From NCBI RefSeq assembly GCF_001905125.1, contig NZ_LWLE01000024.1, positions 1 to 55,980 of the forward strand: a stretch of 55,980 nucleotides of DNA, written 5' to 3'. Shown piece after piece: positions 36,126 through 44,344 of the stretch. This DNA is from Streptomyces sp. TSRI0281 (GTDB lineage Bacteria > Actinomycetota > Actinomycetes > Streptomycetales > Streptomycetaceae). Position 1 is the stretch's first letter; each line of letters begins with the position of its first letter. The translations under genes were made by a program, and so were the position numbers. A model generated the notes under the pieces. The model was given only the letters and a program-made list of their open reading frames with translations, was not told the origin of the DNA and did not search any database.

Positions 36126-36369
36126 GGTGATCCAAACGAAACTGCCTAGCTCCTCGCGCACTCCGGGGTCCCGGGAGCCCGCGCCTCCCGCCGTCGCCCG
36201 ACACGTCGCCGAGCGAGACCCGGCCGCAGCTGCGCTATTTCTCCACCGAGCGACCCGCGCTTCGCCAGACGCCGGGAACCCCACTATGACGCTGGCGAGA
36301 CCATCCGCCGCGAGATGACGCCCATCGGTTTGTGAACGGTCGAAGAGGCGAGAGGCGCGGGACCAAGGG

Positions 36370-36440
36370 CTGTCGCCGGCGCGGACATCGACCGCTGGTG
36401 GCAGTCCTTCCTCCGCAGATTCGACCTGGAGCACAAGCCC
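36370..36440 (+). pseudogene. short transposase fragment
   Basis: A frame reads DIDRWWQSFLRRFDLEHKPE. The D(L/I)DRxWQxFLRRFDxEH block precedes FRLFKQTLGWT in a group of actinobacterial transposases. That second block appears separately at 39265-39300, so these may be pieces of one broken element. Confidence 0.4.
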
Positions 36441-36572
36441 GAGCCGGCACATTCACCCGTTTGGGCCAATGTGGGTGTGGATGGCGCTGTCACCACCACC
36501 ACAGGTCTCCTCCGCACGCGCGCCAGCCTCCGAACAGACGCAAGGTGAAAGGAGAAAAGGAGGCGAACGACC

Positions 36573-36911
36573 ATGACCGCTCACCATGCCCACCCGGCAC
36601 CCCCGCTCACTCTGGACGAACTGGCGCGCCAGGACGACCTCGCCGCCGAGGTGAAGGCCCCGGACGAGGTCAGGGAAGGCCTCGCCACGGTGCGGGCCCC
36701 GGTCACCGTGCCGCCGGGAGCCAGGCTTCGGCCGAAGGACGACGGTACGTTCATCCTGCCCGAGGGCTCGTTCTACGGCAGGGCGATGACCGAGACCGAG
36801 GTGCACGAGATGGGTACGCTGCGTGCCCCGGACATACCACTGCGCCCACACCGTCCGCTCTGGCAACCGCTGCTCCACTACCCCGCCCCACCGGGCCCTC
36901 GCTTACAATGA
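36573..36911 (+). CDS. hypothetical protein translationally coupled to a peptidase
   Basis: 112 residues from ATG 36573, with AGGAGG nine nt upstream. The product starts TAHHAHPAPPLTLDELARQD, is acidic and polar, with GARLRPKDDGTFILPEGSFY in the middle, and has no signal peptide or membrane helix. Its TGA overlaps the peptidase ATG (ATGA, 36908-36911). It could be a pro-peptide-like or regulatory partner of the peptidase; no family recognised. The last ~20 residues are Pro-rich and may be extended by a shift. Confidence 0.5.
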   Translation: MTAHHAHPAPPLTLDELARQDDLAAEVKAPDEVREGLATVRAPVTVPPGARLRPKDDGTFILPEGSFYGRAMTETEVHEMGTLRAPDIPLRPHRPLWQPLLHYPAPPGPRLQ

Positions 36912-37658
36912 TGCGCCGTATCAAGGGCACTACCGTCATCCCGCTCACCACCGGGGTCTACGGCGAGTACCCGCCCCGGCAGACCTTCTTCCCGTCCGGC
37001 TTCCCCTGGTCGTGCATCGGACGGATCTTCATCCGGAACGACGCCGGTTCGCCCAACTGGGACGCGTCGGGGCACCGCCGTGCTTGTCGGCAAGCGCGCC
37101 GTACTGACCGTCGCCCACGCGGTGCCGTGGGGCGCGCCGAACGCCTCCATCCAGTTCGTCGCGGGCTACTTCGACGGCAACTCCAGCGCGGGCGCGGGCG
37201 GTCAGTCGTGGGCGACCGCCGCCCACGGATACTCCGGTCAGGATGTGACGGCGCACGACATGGCCGTGTTGCGGCTCGCGGACCCGCTCGGGGACTGGCT
37301 GGGCGGCATGGGCGCGAGGCCCTTCGACGACAGTTGGAGGGGCGGCGCCTACTGGACCTCGGTCGGTCACCCGGGCGATGTGGACAACGCCGAGCGGCCG
37401 AGCTTCCAGTCCTCCATCCACGTCATCGACGACGACGGGGACGCGCAGGAATTGGAGCATCACGCCGACGAAACGCCCGGCGACTCGGGCGGGGCGTTCT
37501 TCGGTACCTGGAGCGACGGCCCGTACGCGGTGGGCACCGTCGGCGGGTTCGAGAAGGTCAGCGGCCCTCTCGGCATCGGAAGCGAGGACAACAACATCTC
37601 GGCGGGCGGAAACGCCCTGACGGGACTCGTCAACTTCGCCCGCACCACCTGGACATGA
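36908..37658 (+). CDS. trypsin-fold serine peptidase without signal peptide, frameshifted near 37070
   Basis: ATG 36908 gives MMRRIKGTTVIPLTTGVYGE, with FPWSCIGRIFIRNDAGSPNW. At about 37066-37075 (a GGGG run) coding moves one frame and continues AVLVGKRAVLTVAHAVPWG. The full triad is present: His in TVAHAV, Asp in AHDMAVLRL, Ser in ETPGDSGGAFF. Length ~250 residues, like V8/Glu-specific bacterial peptidases. There is no secretion signal, so it would act in the cytosol or be exported by another route. The frameshift could be a one-base sequencing error. Confidence 0.7.
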
Positions 37659-37662
37659 CGCC

Positions 37663-38430
37663 ATGGGAAGCCAGACAAAGGTCATACGGCAGGCCGACGG
37701 CAGTTCGATGGAGGAGACCGTCAGCCAATCCGACGGACAGGTTCAGACGGACTACGTTCACCGGGATCCCAGCGGCTTCGTGACCGCCCTCAGACACGAG
37801 ACGCGGCAACGGGACGCTGACGGAAACCAGACGATCGACCGGACCACCCAGGTCTTCGACCAGCAGGGTCACATGGCCGTCGACAAGGAAAGTCATACGG
37901 TCGTGTACGACCACGACTCCTCCGACGGAAGGCACCCGGCGGGCACCTCGCAGACGACCTGGCACGAGAAGGACGTCGACAGCACCGGGAACGTCGAAGA
38001 GACGGAAGGCGTGTCCGGTACCGACCAGGAGCACAACACGAGCACCTCGGAGTCGACCAGCGACTCGGCGACCGGCGAGACCACTCTCACCACGACCACC
38101 GCCGACGCCAACGGCGACGGCACCCAGCACAGGACGGTCGTCGACGCCAACGGCAACCCGGTCTCCGACTCCACCACACCGGTCAGCAGCGCCGCGCCCG
38201 CTCCTGACGCGGGCGGGAGCGACGAAGGTGACGGCGGCGACGAAGGGGGTGGTGACGGCGGGGGCAATGCCGGAGACGACAGCGGCGACGTCGGCGGTGG
38301 CGACAGCGGAGGCGCGGGCGCCGGTGACGGAGGCGGAAGCGGAAGCGAGGGTGGGGGCGACGGTGGCGGTGACGGAGGTGGCGGTGAATTCCCGGGCGGC
38401 GGCCTCCCGCCCGAGCCGCTCCCGGAGTGA
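37663..38430 (+). CDS. Thr/Asp-rich protein with long Gly-rich tail
   Basis: 255 residues from ATG 37663, four bp after the peptidase stop. The first ~115 residues form charged beta-like repeats (VIRQADGSSMEETVSQSDG, DADGNQTIDRTTQVFDQQG). The middle is Ser/Thr-rich. The last ~75 residues are almost pure Gly/Asp/Ser repeats ending FPGGGLPPEPLPE. Low complexity suggests a disordered tail. It is probably the substrate, partner or scaffold of the preceding peptidase. No signal peptide. Confidence 0.6.
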   Translation: MGSQTKVIRQADGSSMEETVSQSDGQVQTDYVHRDPSGFVTALRHETRQRDADGNQTIDRTTQVFDQQGHMAVDKESHTVVYDHDSSDGRHPAGTSQTTWHEKDVDSTGNVEETEGVSGTDQEHNTSTSESTSDSATGETTLTTTTADANGDGTQHRTVVDANGNPVSDSTTPVSSAAPAPDAGGSDEGDGGDEGGGDGGGNAGDDSGDVGGGDSGGAGAGDGGGSGSEGGGDGGGDGGGGEFPGGGLPPEPLPE

Positions 38431-38466
38431 CGTACGGCGCCGCGACCGCCTGCGTGACGCCGCAGT

Positions 38467-39065
38467 TCAGGCGGGCCGCTCGCGGCGTACGGCCGTGTCC
38501 GCGGTCGGCCCGGGGTGCGTCGTCTCCGTTCCGGTGGGAGCGCGTCGCGGGTGCGCCGGCAGAAGGCCCTGGGCCGCCGGCGCGGTGGAGAAGGCCGCGG
38601 ACATGCTGGCCTGCACGGCTCCGTACGAGGGGAGGAAGCGTACGACGGCGCTGTCCGATCCCGAGCTGGAGAGCGGGTTCTGGAGGGCGACGTCGATGAT
38701 GCTGATCATCAGGATCGCGAACATGCCCTCCAACTCACGACGGAGCACTGAGCCGAAGACCACTCCGAGCGCGCCGTACGTCAGGGCGGCGCAGAACAGC
38801 GCGGCGGCGAGCATGAGGGGCTGCCGGGGGGACCAGGCGAAGCCGGCGTCGGCCGTGCGTACGCCGCGACGGCGGCGCAGACCAGGGTGAGCGCGGAGAG
38901 CTTGGCGAGCACCAGATGGAAGCGCGGGTAGCCCGCCATGGCCAGGCGCCGGTCGAAAGCACCGCCCGTAAAGGTGGCGGCGAACATCATGAACCCGGCG
39001 ATCAGGGTGACCGCATTGAGGGGAAACGTGACCAGCGTGCCGATCTTCGTGCACCAGCCCTCCAC
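38467..39065 (-). pseudogene. ABC-2-type permease, N-truncated and frameshifted
   Basis: The joined minus-strand frames give WCTKIGTLVTFPLNAVTLIA and GAFDRRLAMAGYPRFHLVLA. After a shift near 38870 come LMLAAALFCAALTYGALGVV, FGSVLRRELEGMFAILMISI and FLPSYGAVQASMSAAF. This is the C-terminal two thirds of an ABC-2 membrane subunit. The first helices are missing at a junction near 39065, and no ATPase gene is present. Confidence 0.65.
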
Positions 39066-39084
39066 CGCGGGCGGCCGGAAGGCC

Positions 39085-39235
39085 ACCGTGCACAGCGGCG
39101 GCCGGAACGAGATCCTCGGCACCGCCTACAGAGACCACGACCTGATCGTGTTCCTCGAAGCTGCGGGCATCGCCGACCCCAAGGACGTCCTGGACGACCC
39201 GCAATGGGTGGAATGGCGCGCGTCGGCCCCGCCCA
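39085..39235 (+). pseudogene. C-terminal fragment of an unknown mobile-element protein
   Basis: A plus-strand frame reads NEILGTAYRDHDLIVFLEAA, GIADPKDVLDDPQWVEWR, which looks like the end of a small conserved protein with good codon bias. Its natural stop has been lost at the junction with the transposase fragment that follows. Confidence 0.35.
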
Positions 39236-39243
39236 CCAGTTCC

Positions 39244-39545
39244 GGACCGCCTGACCTCGGAGACCTGACCTCGTTCCGGCTGGTGAAGCAGACCCTTGGC
39301 TGGACCACCCCGAAGATCCGCCACGCGGACACCGCCGACCTGTGGACCTGGCTGATCATCGCCACCCACACACAGCTCCGCCTCGCCCGCCCCCTCGCCG
39401 AGGGCCTCCGCCGCCCCTGGGAACGGCCAGCCCCACCACGACGCCTCACCCCCGCGCGTGTCCGCCGGGGGGGGCGCAACGTCCGCGCGACCGTGGCCCG
39501 CCCGGCGGCCGCGCTGAATCAGGCTGTGGCATGGCTGGTCGCGCA
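39244..39545 (+). pseudogene. C-terminal fragment of an actinobacterial transposase
   Basis: The frame contains FRLVKQTLGWTTPKIRHADT, DLWTWLIIATHTQLRLARPL and RLTPARVRRG. These are characteristic of the end of a transposase group whose preceding block (DxDRxWQxFLRRFDxEH) is seen at 36370-36440. The catalytic part is absent. Confidence 0.55.
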
Positions 39546-39694
39546 CGGTTCCCGGCCGGACACCGCGCCAGGTCGCAGGGTGCATGCCGTCGTTCCGCTG
39601 GAGAACCTCGGAGTCCGAGGTGCGGTGTGGGAGCTTGCTCACCAGCTGGCGGTGGCGGCGCGTGCTCCGGGGACGCGGAACCACCGGGGCAGGA

Positions 39695-40183
39695 TCACCC
39701 CGCATCCCTCACCGGCTCCGCCACGGGGAGGAGCGGATCAGCCGTGGTGACGGGGGCGGCCGGGACGGTGGGGGTGTGGCGGGGCAGGGGGCGTGTCACC
39801 ACACCGGTCAGCAGGGCGCGGGTGACATAGCCGAAGCGGCGGGAGTCGACGCTCAGGGGCCGGTTGTCCCCCAGGACCAGGTAATGGCCGGGCGGCACGA
39901 CCGCGCCCGGGGGGACGCCCAGCCGTTCGGCGAAGAGGGCCGGAACCGGGTCGCCCGGCCCGGCGGCGACCCGTTTGATGATCAGCCCCTCGTGCGTCAG
40001 CCCCGCCTCACGGGCGCCGGGAGGCGGTTCGAGGACGACGACATCACCCCGGGCCGGCCCGGACGGGCGGCGGCGCACGAGGACGCGGTCGCCGTCATGG
40101 AGGGCGGGCTCCATGCTGGGGCCGGTGACGGTGACGGCCAGCAGACGGGTCCGCAGCAGACGGCGGGCGAGGCGCACGATCAC
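39695..40183 (-). CDS. S26-family signal peptidase, last gene of the peptide operon
   Basis: 162 residues from GTG 40183, whose first bases overlap the ABC transporter stop (GTGA). A short basic N-terminus is followed by the catalytic Ser motif VTGPSMEPALHDGDRVLV, the Lys-box region GLIIKRVAAGPGD and HYLVLGDNRPLSVDSRRFGY (box E). Type I signal peptidases cleave after small residues (AxA). The peptides of this operon carry AEAAAA just before their cysteine-rich cores, so I infer they are its substrates. No clear membrane helix; the N-terminal segment is only moderately hydrophobic. Confidence 0.8.
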   Translation of the reverse strand: MIVRLARRLLRTRLLAVTVTGPSMEPALHDGDRVLVRRRPSGPARGDVVVLEPPPGAREAGLTHEGLIIKRVAAGPGDPVPALFAERLGVPPGAVVPPGHYLVLGDNRPLSVDSRRFGYVTRALLTGVVTRPLPRHTPTVPAAPVTTADPLLPVAEPVRDAG

Positions 40184-42150
40184 GGAGAACCTCCGCTCCC
40201 GGAGGCGGCGGCCACCACGCCGGCGGGCGGCTGCGGCCCGGCAGCGGCGCCGGAGAGCGGCGGGGCGACCGCGGAAGGCCCCTCACCATGAGCACCGCCG
40301 TCGCCGTCGGGCGCGTACCCGCTGGCCTGGAGGCTGAACAGCCGGGCGTACACCCCGGAGCGGCGCATGAGGTCGGCGTGCGGTCCCCGCTCGACGATCC
40401 GGCCGTCCTCCAGGACCACGATCGTGTCCGCGTCGCGCAGGGTGTTGAGGCGGTGCGAGATGAGCAGCCCCGCCCGGCCCGCGCGGTGGCGCCGCAGCCG
40501 GCGGTGGATCTCGTACTCCGCCTCGGGGTCGAGACCGGAGCCGGGCTCGTCCAGCACCAGCAGGTCGGCGTCGTCCCGGATCAGGGAGCGGGCGAGGGCG
40601 AGCCGCTGCCACTGGCCGCCGGAGAGGACGATGCCGGTCGTGGCATCGTCCTTGTCCCGCTCGCTGAAGAAGATCCGGCTCAGCAGGGTGTCGTAGCCGT
40701 GGGGCAGTCCGGTCAGCCGGTCGTGGATTCCCGCGACGCGGGCGACCTGTTCCACCCGGTCGGGGTCCTGGAGCGCGGCGAGATCGCCCAGGGCGATGTT
40801 CTCGCGGGCCGTCAGGTCGTACTCCATGAAGTCCTGGAACGTCGCCCCCATCCGGCGGCGCAGCTCACGCGGGCACAGCTCGCGCAGGTCGACACCGTCC
40901 CAGAGGATCTGCCCCCGGCTGGGATCGTAGAACCGGCAGACCAGCTTCACCAGCGTGGACTTCCCGGCGCCGTTGAGGCCGACGAGGCCCACGGCCTGCC
41001 CGGCGGGCAGGACCAGATCGACGCCCCGGAGCACCCAGGGCTGGTCCTCGCCGTAACGGAACCACACATCACGGAACTCCACCGAGTGACGCAGCGGCGG
41101 AACGGGACGGGGGCGGGCGGGCACCGGCAGATCGGGCCCGGCACCGGTCACGGTGAGGTAGTGGCGGAACATCAGAAGGGCGTGGTGGCCCATGGCGAGT
41201 TCGCCGGCGAGACCGGCGAGGGCCGCCTGCACTGCGGGCAGGGCGGTGACCAGGACGGTCACCCCGCCGACCGTGATCTGCCCCGAGCGGGCGGCCGAGA
41301 CCGCCCACAGCAGACCGGCCCCGGCGACCAGGGCCGAGAGCAGGGCGAGCCCCGCCTGGACGGCCAGCTCCTGACGGTCCATCCCCCGCTTCGCGGCGTC
41401 CGAGGTACGGCGCTCCGCGACCATCCGATCACCGAGGAATCGCCCCAGACCGAAGAGCCGGATCTCCTTCGCGGCCCGCAGATCCGTCAGGAGAGCGCTG
41501 TAGAACAGCTCCCGGCGCTCCACCGGGCCCACCGACCAGACGAGCGCGGCGCGCCGGCGGCTGAGCGCGATCTCGGCGCCGAGGACGAGGACGCCGGAGG
41601 CCAGGACCGCCGCCGCCATCCAGGGGCCGAGCAGGGCGAGCGCGCCGAGGAAGCCGGTGAGCGTCACCACGGCGCCGACGGTGCCGATGACACTGCCGAC
41701 CGCGTCGACCGGGGCGGAGCCGCCGTACTGACGGGCCATCCGTAGCCGGTCCAGGAAGCGCGGGTTCTCGTACGGGCCGATACCGGTGAACCGGTCGACG
41801 GCGGAGTGCAGTTCGATCTGGGCGCGCAGCCCCACCGCGCGGCCGAGCTGGGCCCGCAGATACTGGAGGAACTGGGGTACGACGGCCATGGCGACACCGC
41901 TGCCGACCAGCAGCAGGACCGGACCGGTGAGCGAGCCGCCGGCGGAGGGGCCGGTGACCAGCCGGTCGATCACGGTCTTGAGGGTCCAGGCGGCGGCGAC
42001 CGGGGCGGCGGACGCGGTCACGGTGAGCAGCAGCCAGCCCGTGAGCGTGGCGGGTGCCGCCCGGCGGGCGAGGCGGACCGCGCCGGCCATCACGGTGAGG
42101 AGCGGGGAGTTGTCGGGCTCGTCACCGGGTCCGGCGGCGGGACCGGTCAC
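40180..42150 (-). CDS. ABC exporter (fused membrane and ATPase domains)
   Basis: 656 residues from GTG 42150 (overlaps the thioredoxin gene stop, GTGA; an upstream ATG is less likely). Six-helix membrane domain (residues ~30-310: LTGWLLLTVTASAAPVAAAW, VLLLVGSGVAMAVVPQFLQY). The ATPase domain has Walker A (VGLNGAGKSTLVKL), signature LSGGQWQRLALARS and Walker B (DLLVLDEPGSGLD). It lacks an N-terminal C39 peptidase domain, so the precursor must be processed by another enzyme, here probably the S26 peptidase. Expected to export the operon's six-Cys peptides. Confidence 0.88.
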   Translation of the reverse strand: MTGPAAGPGDEPDNSPLLTVMAGAVRLARRAAPATLTGWLLLTVTASAAPVAAAWTLKTVIDRLVTGPSAGGSLTGPVLLLVGSGVAMAVVPQFLQYLRAQLGRAVGLRAQIELHSAVDRFTGIGPYENPRFLDRLRMARQYGGSAPVDAVGSVIGTVGAVVTLTGFLGALALLGPWMAAAVLASGVLVLGAEIALSRRRAALVWSVGPVERRELFYSALLTDLRAAKEIRLFGLGRFLGDRMVAERRTSDAAKRGMDRQELAVQAGLALLSALVAGAGLLWAVSAARSGQITVGGVTVLVTALPAVQAALAGLAGELAMGHHALLMFRHYLTVTGAGPDLPVPARPRPVPPLRHSVEFRDVWFRYGEDQPWVLRGVDLVLPAGQAVGLVGLNGAGKSTLVKLVCRFYDPSRGQILWDGVDLRELCPRELRRRMGATFQDFMEYDLTARENIALGDLAALQDPDRVEQVARVAGIHDRLTGLPHGYDTLLSRIFFSERDKDDATTGIVLSGGQWQRLALARSLIRDDADLLVLDEPGSGLDPEAEYEIHRRLRRHRAGRAGLLISHRLNTLRDADTIVVLEDGRIVERGPHADLMRRSGVYARLFSLQASGYAPDGDGGAHGEGPSAVAPPLSGAAAGPQPPAGVVAAASGSGGSP

Positions 42151-42743
42151 CGGGCGGCGACGGGGGTACGGGGCCACCGGCCGACCTCGGTCACCACGAG
42201 ACCGCCGTCGGGGCCGTGTCCCACCCGTACACAGCTGGGAAACGCCTTGGCGGCGAACGCCCGGGTCACCGGGCCGTCATAGGACTCCTGGACGGCGGGC
42301 ACCACGGCGGCAAGAGCGGCGGCCATCGACGCGCCGGACGCGCCCGAGCCGTGCTCGTCTGAGCCGTGCGAGTCGCCCGAGTCGCCGACGACGACGGCGA
42401 GTACCCGCCGGGCCTCCTCGGGCCGGTCCGCGTAGCGGGCGACGAAGCCGGGCAGCTTGTCGTGGCAGGGCGCGCAGGTGGGCGAGAAGAACGCGACGAG
42501 GGTTCCGTCGGCGAGATCCCGGTCGGTGACGGGGCTGTCGGGCGGGCCCGCGGTGAAGGAGGGGATCGAGGTGCCGACGGCCGCGATCCCGGACATGCCC
42601 TCGGGCATGCCGACGGCGGGCACCGGTGCGCGCTCCAGCAGGTCGGAGTGTTCACGCAGCCGTCGCACGACACCGACGGTGAGAACGAGGTTGACCAGGG
42701 CCAGGGCTCCGACGGCGAGGATGGCGACGGCGAGCGGATTCAC
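42147..42743 (-). CDS. membrane-anchored thioredoxin-like protein (MauD/TlpA-like)
   Basis: 198 residues from GTG 42743, overlapping the MauE-like stop by 4 nt. One N-terminal helix (LAVAILAVGALALVNLVLTV) anchors a thioredoxin domain on the outer face. The active site is FFSPTCAPCHDKLPGF, a CxxC pair. The order MauE then MauD-like protein matches the helper pair needed for disulfide formation in the methylamine dehydrogenase light chain. Here it most likely oxidises or isomerises disulfides in the six-Cys peptides. Confidence 0.85.
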   Translation of the reverse strand: MNPLAVAILAVGALALVNLVLTVGVVRRLREHSDLLERAPVPAVGMPEGMSGIAAVGTSIPSFTAGPPDSPVTDRDLADGTLVAFFSPTCAPCHDKLPGFVARYADRPEEARRVLAVVVGDSGDSHGSDEHGSGASGASMAAALAAVVPAVQESYDGPVTRAFAAKAFPSCVRVGHGPDGGLVVTEVGRWPRTPVAAR

Positions 42744-43321
42744 GGGGCGGATTCCTTTCGGGGCAGGGGACGGAAAAGCGCGGCGAGGTCGTCGAGGGCC
42801 GTGACGAGCAGGCCGAGGACCGCACCCCCGACAAAAGCGGTCAGCACCGCCATCGGGTCGCCCGCCTCCGGGGACCGCCCGGTGACGGCGACGGCGACGA
42901 GGCCGGTGACCGCCACCGCGAGCAGAACGGAGTTGCGTACGGCGTGGACGGCGCCGAGCGGGGTTGTCGTACGGCCGAAGCATCGGCAGGGCACACGACT
43001 GCCCCTGCGGGCGGCGTCGGCGGCCAGCGCGGTGAAGGCGGCGAGCAGCACGGCGGCGATCCCGAGCCCGGCGACGAGTACGGCCGGGGGTGCGAGAACG
43101 CCCGGCAGGGCGAGGGCGGGTACGAGGGCGGCCTCCGCGGCCACCACCAGCACGGCGAGGGTGCGGGCGGGCAGCGGGGCGGACAGCGGCCGGGCGGGCG
43201 GCAGGGAGCGCACGGTCCCGGTGAACTCCGCGAAGGCGGCCCGGCTCCGTACCTTGCCCATGACCGAGCGCGTGAACACCAGCAGCAGACAGCCCCGGAC
43301 CGCCCAGAGGGCGAGTTCCAC
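42740..43321 (-). CDS. MauE-like membrane protein (redox partner)
   Basis: 193 residues from GTG 43321, with AAGGA seven nt upstream. Four to five hydrophobic helices (LWAVRGCLLLVFTRSVMG, TLAVLVVAAEAALVPALALP, VLLAVAVTGLVAVAVTG) and the family hallmark SRVPCRCFGR (CxCFG) on a loop. MauE proteins pass electrons between the membrane and a thioredoxin-like partner, which is the next gene. Translationally coupled to that partner. Together they form the redox half of the peptide-maturation operon. Confidence 0.85.
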   Translation of the reverse strand: MELALWAVRGCLLLVFTRSVMGKVRSRAAFAEFTGTVRSLPPARPLSAPLPARTLAVLVVAAEAALVPALALPGVLAPPAVLVAGLGIAAVLLAAFTALAADAARRGSRVPCRCFGRTTTPLGAVHAVRNSVLLAVAVTGLVAVAVTGRSPEAGDPMAVLTAFVGGAVLGLLVTALDDLAALFRPLPRKESAP

Positions 43322-43405
43322 GACGGTGTCCTTCTTTGAGGGGGGTGGCCCCTGGCGGGGGCGGCGGGAGAGTTCCCCCTCCCCCGCCAGGGGCCGACGG
43401 GCTGG

Positions 43406-43627
43406 TCAGGCGGTGCAGTTGGCGCAGCGATAGCTCTGGTAGTAGCGGGTGCCGTCGGAACAGACCCGGTAGGTGGAGAGCGCCCTGAAGCCGGTCTGGT
43501 GGCACACCGGGATCATCGTCCGGGTGCACGATTCCTCGGTCCAGCACTGGACGGCGGCCGCCGCCTCCGCTCGGGGGACCAGACGGTCGACCATCGCATC
43601 GGACAGCTTCCCGAACCACTTGCGCAT
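43406..43627 (-). CDS. 73-residue six-cysteine precursor peptide B
   Basis: ATG 43627 with AAGGGG six nt upstream; stop at 43406. The leader MRKWFGKLSDAMVDRLVPRA ends in EAAAA. The core from residue ~26 is VQCWTEESCTRTMIPVC ... YRVCSDGTRYYQSYRCANC. Cysteines fall at 28, 34, 42, 56, 68 and 71, exactly as in peptide A. The leader is amphipathic rather than a Sec signal peptide. Probably exported by the operon's ABC transporter, cut near AEAAAA by the S26 peptidase and cross-linked by the MauE/TlpA pair into three disulfides. Confidence 0.8.
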   Translation of the reverse strand: MRKWFGKLSDAMVDRLVPRAEAAAAVQCWTEESCTRTMIPVCHQTGFRALSTYRVCSDGTRYYQSYRCANCTA

Positions 43628-43680
43628 GGGAGACCCCTTTCGTCGAGGAGAGTTGGGTGGGGGATGGTGCCGGGGGTGGG

Positions 43681-43902
43681 TCAGCCGTTGCAGCGGGCGC
43701 AGCGAACGCCCCGGAAGGAGCGGCTGCCGTCGGCGCACACCTGGTAGATGAAGTAGCCCCAGCGGCCGGTGGAGCCGCAGAGCTGGAGCGGCCCCTGCTG
43801 GCAGATCTCCTCGGTCCAGCACTCGGTGGCGGCGGCGGCCTCCGCCCGGGGGACCAGGCGGTCGATCAGGGAGTCGGAGAGGTTTTCGAACCACGCACGC
43901 AT
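43681..43902 (-). CDS. 73-residue six-cysteine precursor peptide A
   Basis: ATG 43902 with AAGGA six nt upstream; stop at 43681. The leader is MRAWFENLSDSLIDRLVPRA then EAAAA. The core is TECWTEEICQQGPLQLC ... YQVCADGSRSFRGVRCARC. It aligns without gaps to peptide B: identical length, Cys positions 28/34/42/56/68/71, shared CWTEE, G46, Y53, VC56-x-DG, R67-CA. No lanthipeptide synthetase, radical-SAM or cyclodehydratase gene is present, so disulfides are the only modification the operon's enzymes explain. Bioactivity unknown; bacteriocin-like, signalling or redox peptide are all possible. Confidence 0.8.
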   Translation of the reverse strand: MRAWFENLSDSLIDRLVPRAEAAAATECWTEEICQQGPLQLCGSTGRWGYFIYQVCADGSRSFRGVRCARCNG

Positions 43903-44022
43903 GAGAGGTCCTTCGGTTGGTGTTGTTGTGAGCGGCCGGCCCTGGGGCGGGCCGGCCGGCCGGCGCGGCGCTCGCGGCGGTGGCGCGGGAAACGCGGCTG
44001 CCGTCGGCGCGGACGTGACGGG

Positions 44023-44184
44023 TCACGGCCGTCCGGAGGCTGGTACCAGGCCGTGCCGCGGAGCCGGTGCGCCCTGCCGGGCGGCGGGGAATTCCCCGTA
44101 CCGGCGCCCGGTGGCGGCGGCCTCCGCCTGTGGGACCGGACGGCCGGTCAAAGAACCGGGCCGGTTCTGGAACCACATGCGCAT
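44023..44184 (-). pseudogene. decayed third copy of the six-cysteine peptide gene
   Basis: ATG 44184, after GAGGAAGTCC, opens MRMWFQNRPGSLTGRPVPQA then EAAAT. This matches the leader of peptides A and B (MRxWF, VPxAEAAA). Where they have CWTEE it reads GRRYGEF, and it stops at 44023 without any Cys. Past the stop, another frame reads VRADGSRVSRATAASAAP, recognisable as the VC-ADGSR...RCARC end with Cys replaced by Arg/Ala. A frameshifted, cysteine-less relic of a third peptide gene, in line with the other two. Confidence 0.6.
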
Positions 44185-44278
44185 GGACTTCCTCTGGGTG
44201 AGGGGACCTTGGTGTGCTCCCGGCCGATTGCGTGGAAGCGTCTTCGGCCCCGTCAGCTTCCGGGGACGCCCTTGCACG

Positions 44279-44300
44279 AATCTTGAGCAAATCTGAAATC
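44279..44300. promoter_or_regulatory. candidate SARP-binding direct repeats
   Basis: AATCTTG (44279-44285) and AATCTGA (44290-44296) are 11 bp apart, followed by a further AATC. SARP-family regulators bind heptameric direct repeats spaced by one helical turn (11 bp or multiples). The site lies in the 160-bp gap between the peptide operon and the divergent SARP gene. Confidence 0.35.
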
Positions 44301-44344
44301 GGCGGCGGCCGGTGGGATGGCACTCAGCGGACGGGCGGGACGCG

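Larger units (their letters stand above)
35925..36572. other. gap with small remnants and a 17-bp duplication
   Basis: No intact gene. A plus-strand tail HYDAGETIRREMTPIGL ends near 36338 without a traceable start. A transposase fragment follows at 36370-36440. Coding bias is patchy elsewhere. Confidence 0.3.

Noticed and set aside
43406..43902. Peptides as lanthipeptide, sactipeptide or thiopeptide precursors
   Set aside because: No LanB/C/M, radical-SAM or YcaO-type gene is in the operon. The redox genes present explain disulfides only.
43406..43902. Peptides as true methylamine dehydrogenase light chains
   Set aside because: Too short, only six Cys, no conserved second Trp for the TTQ cofactor, no Tat leader and no heavy-chain gene.
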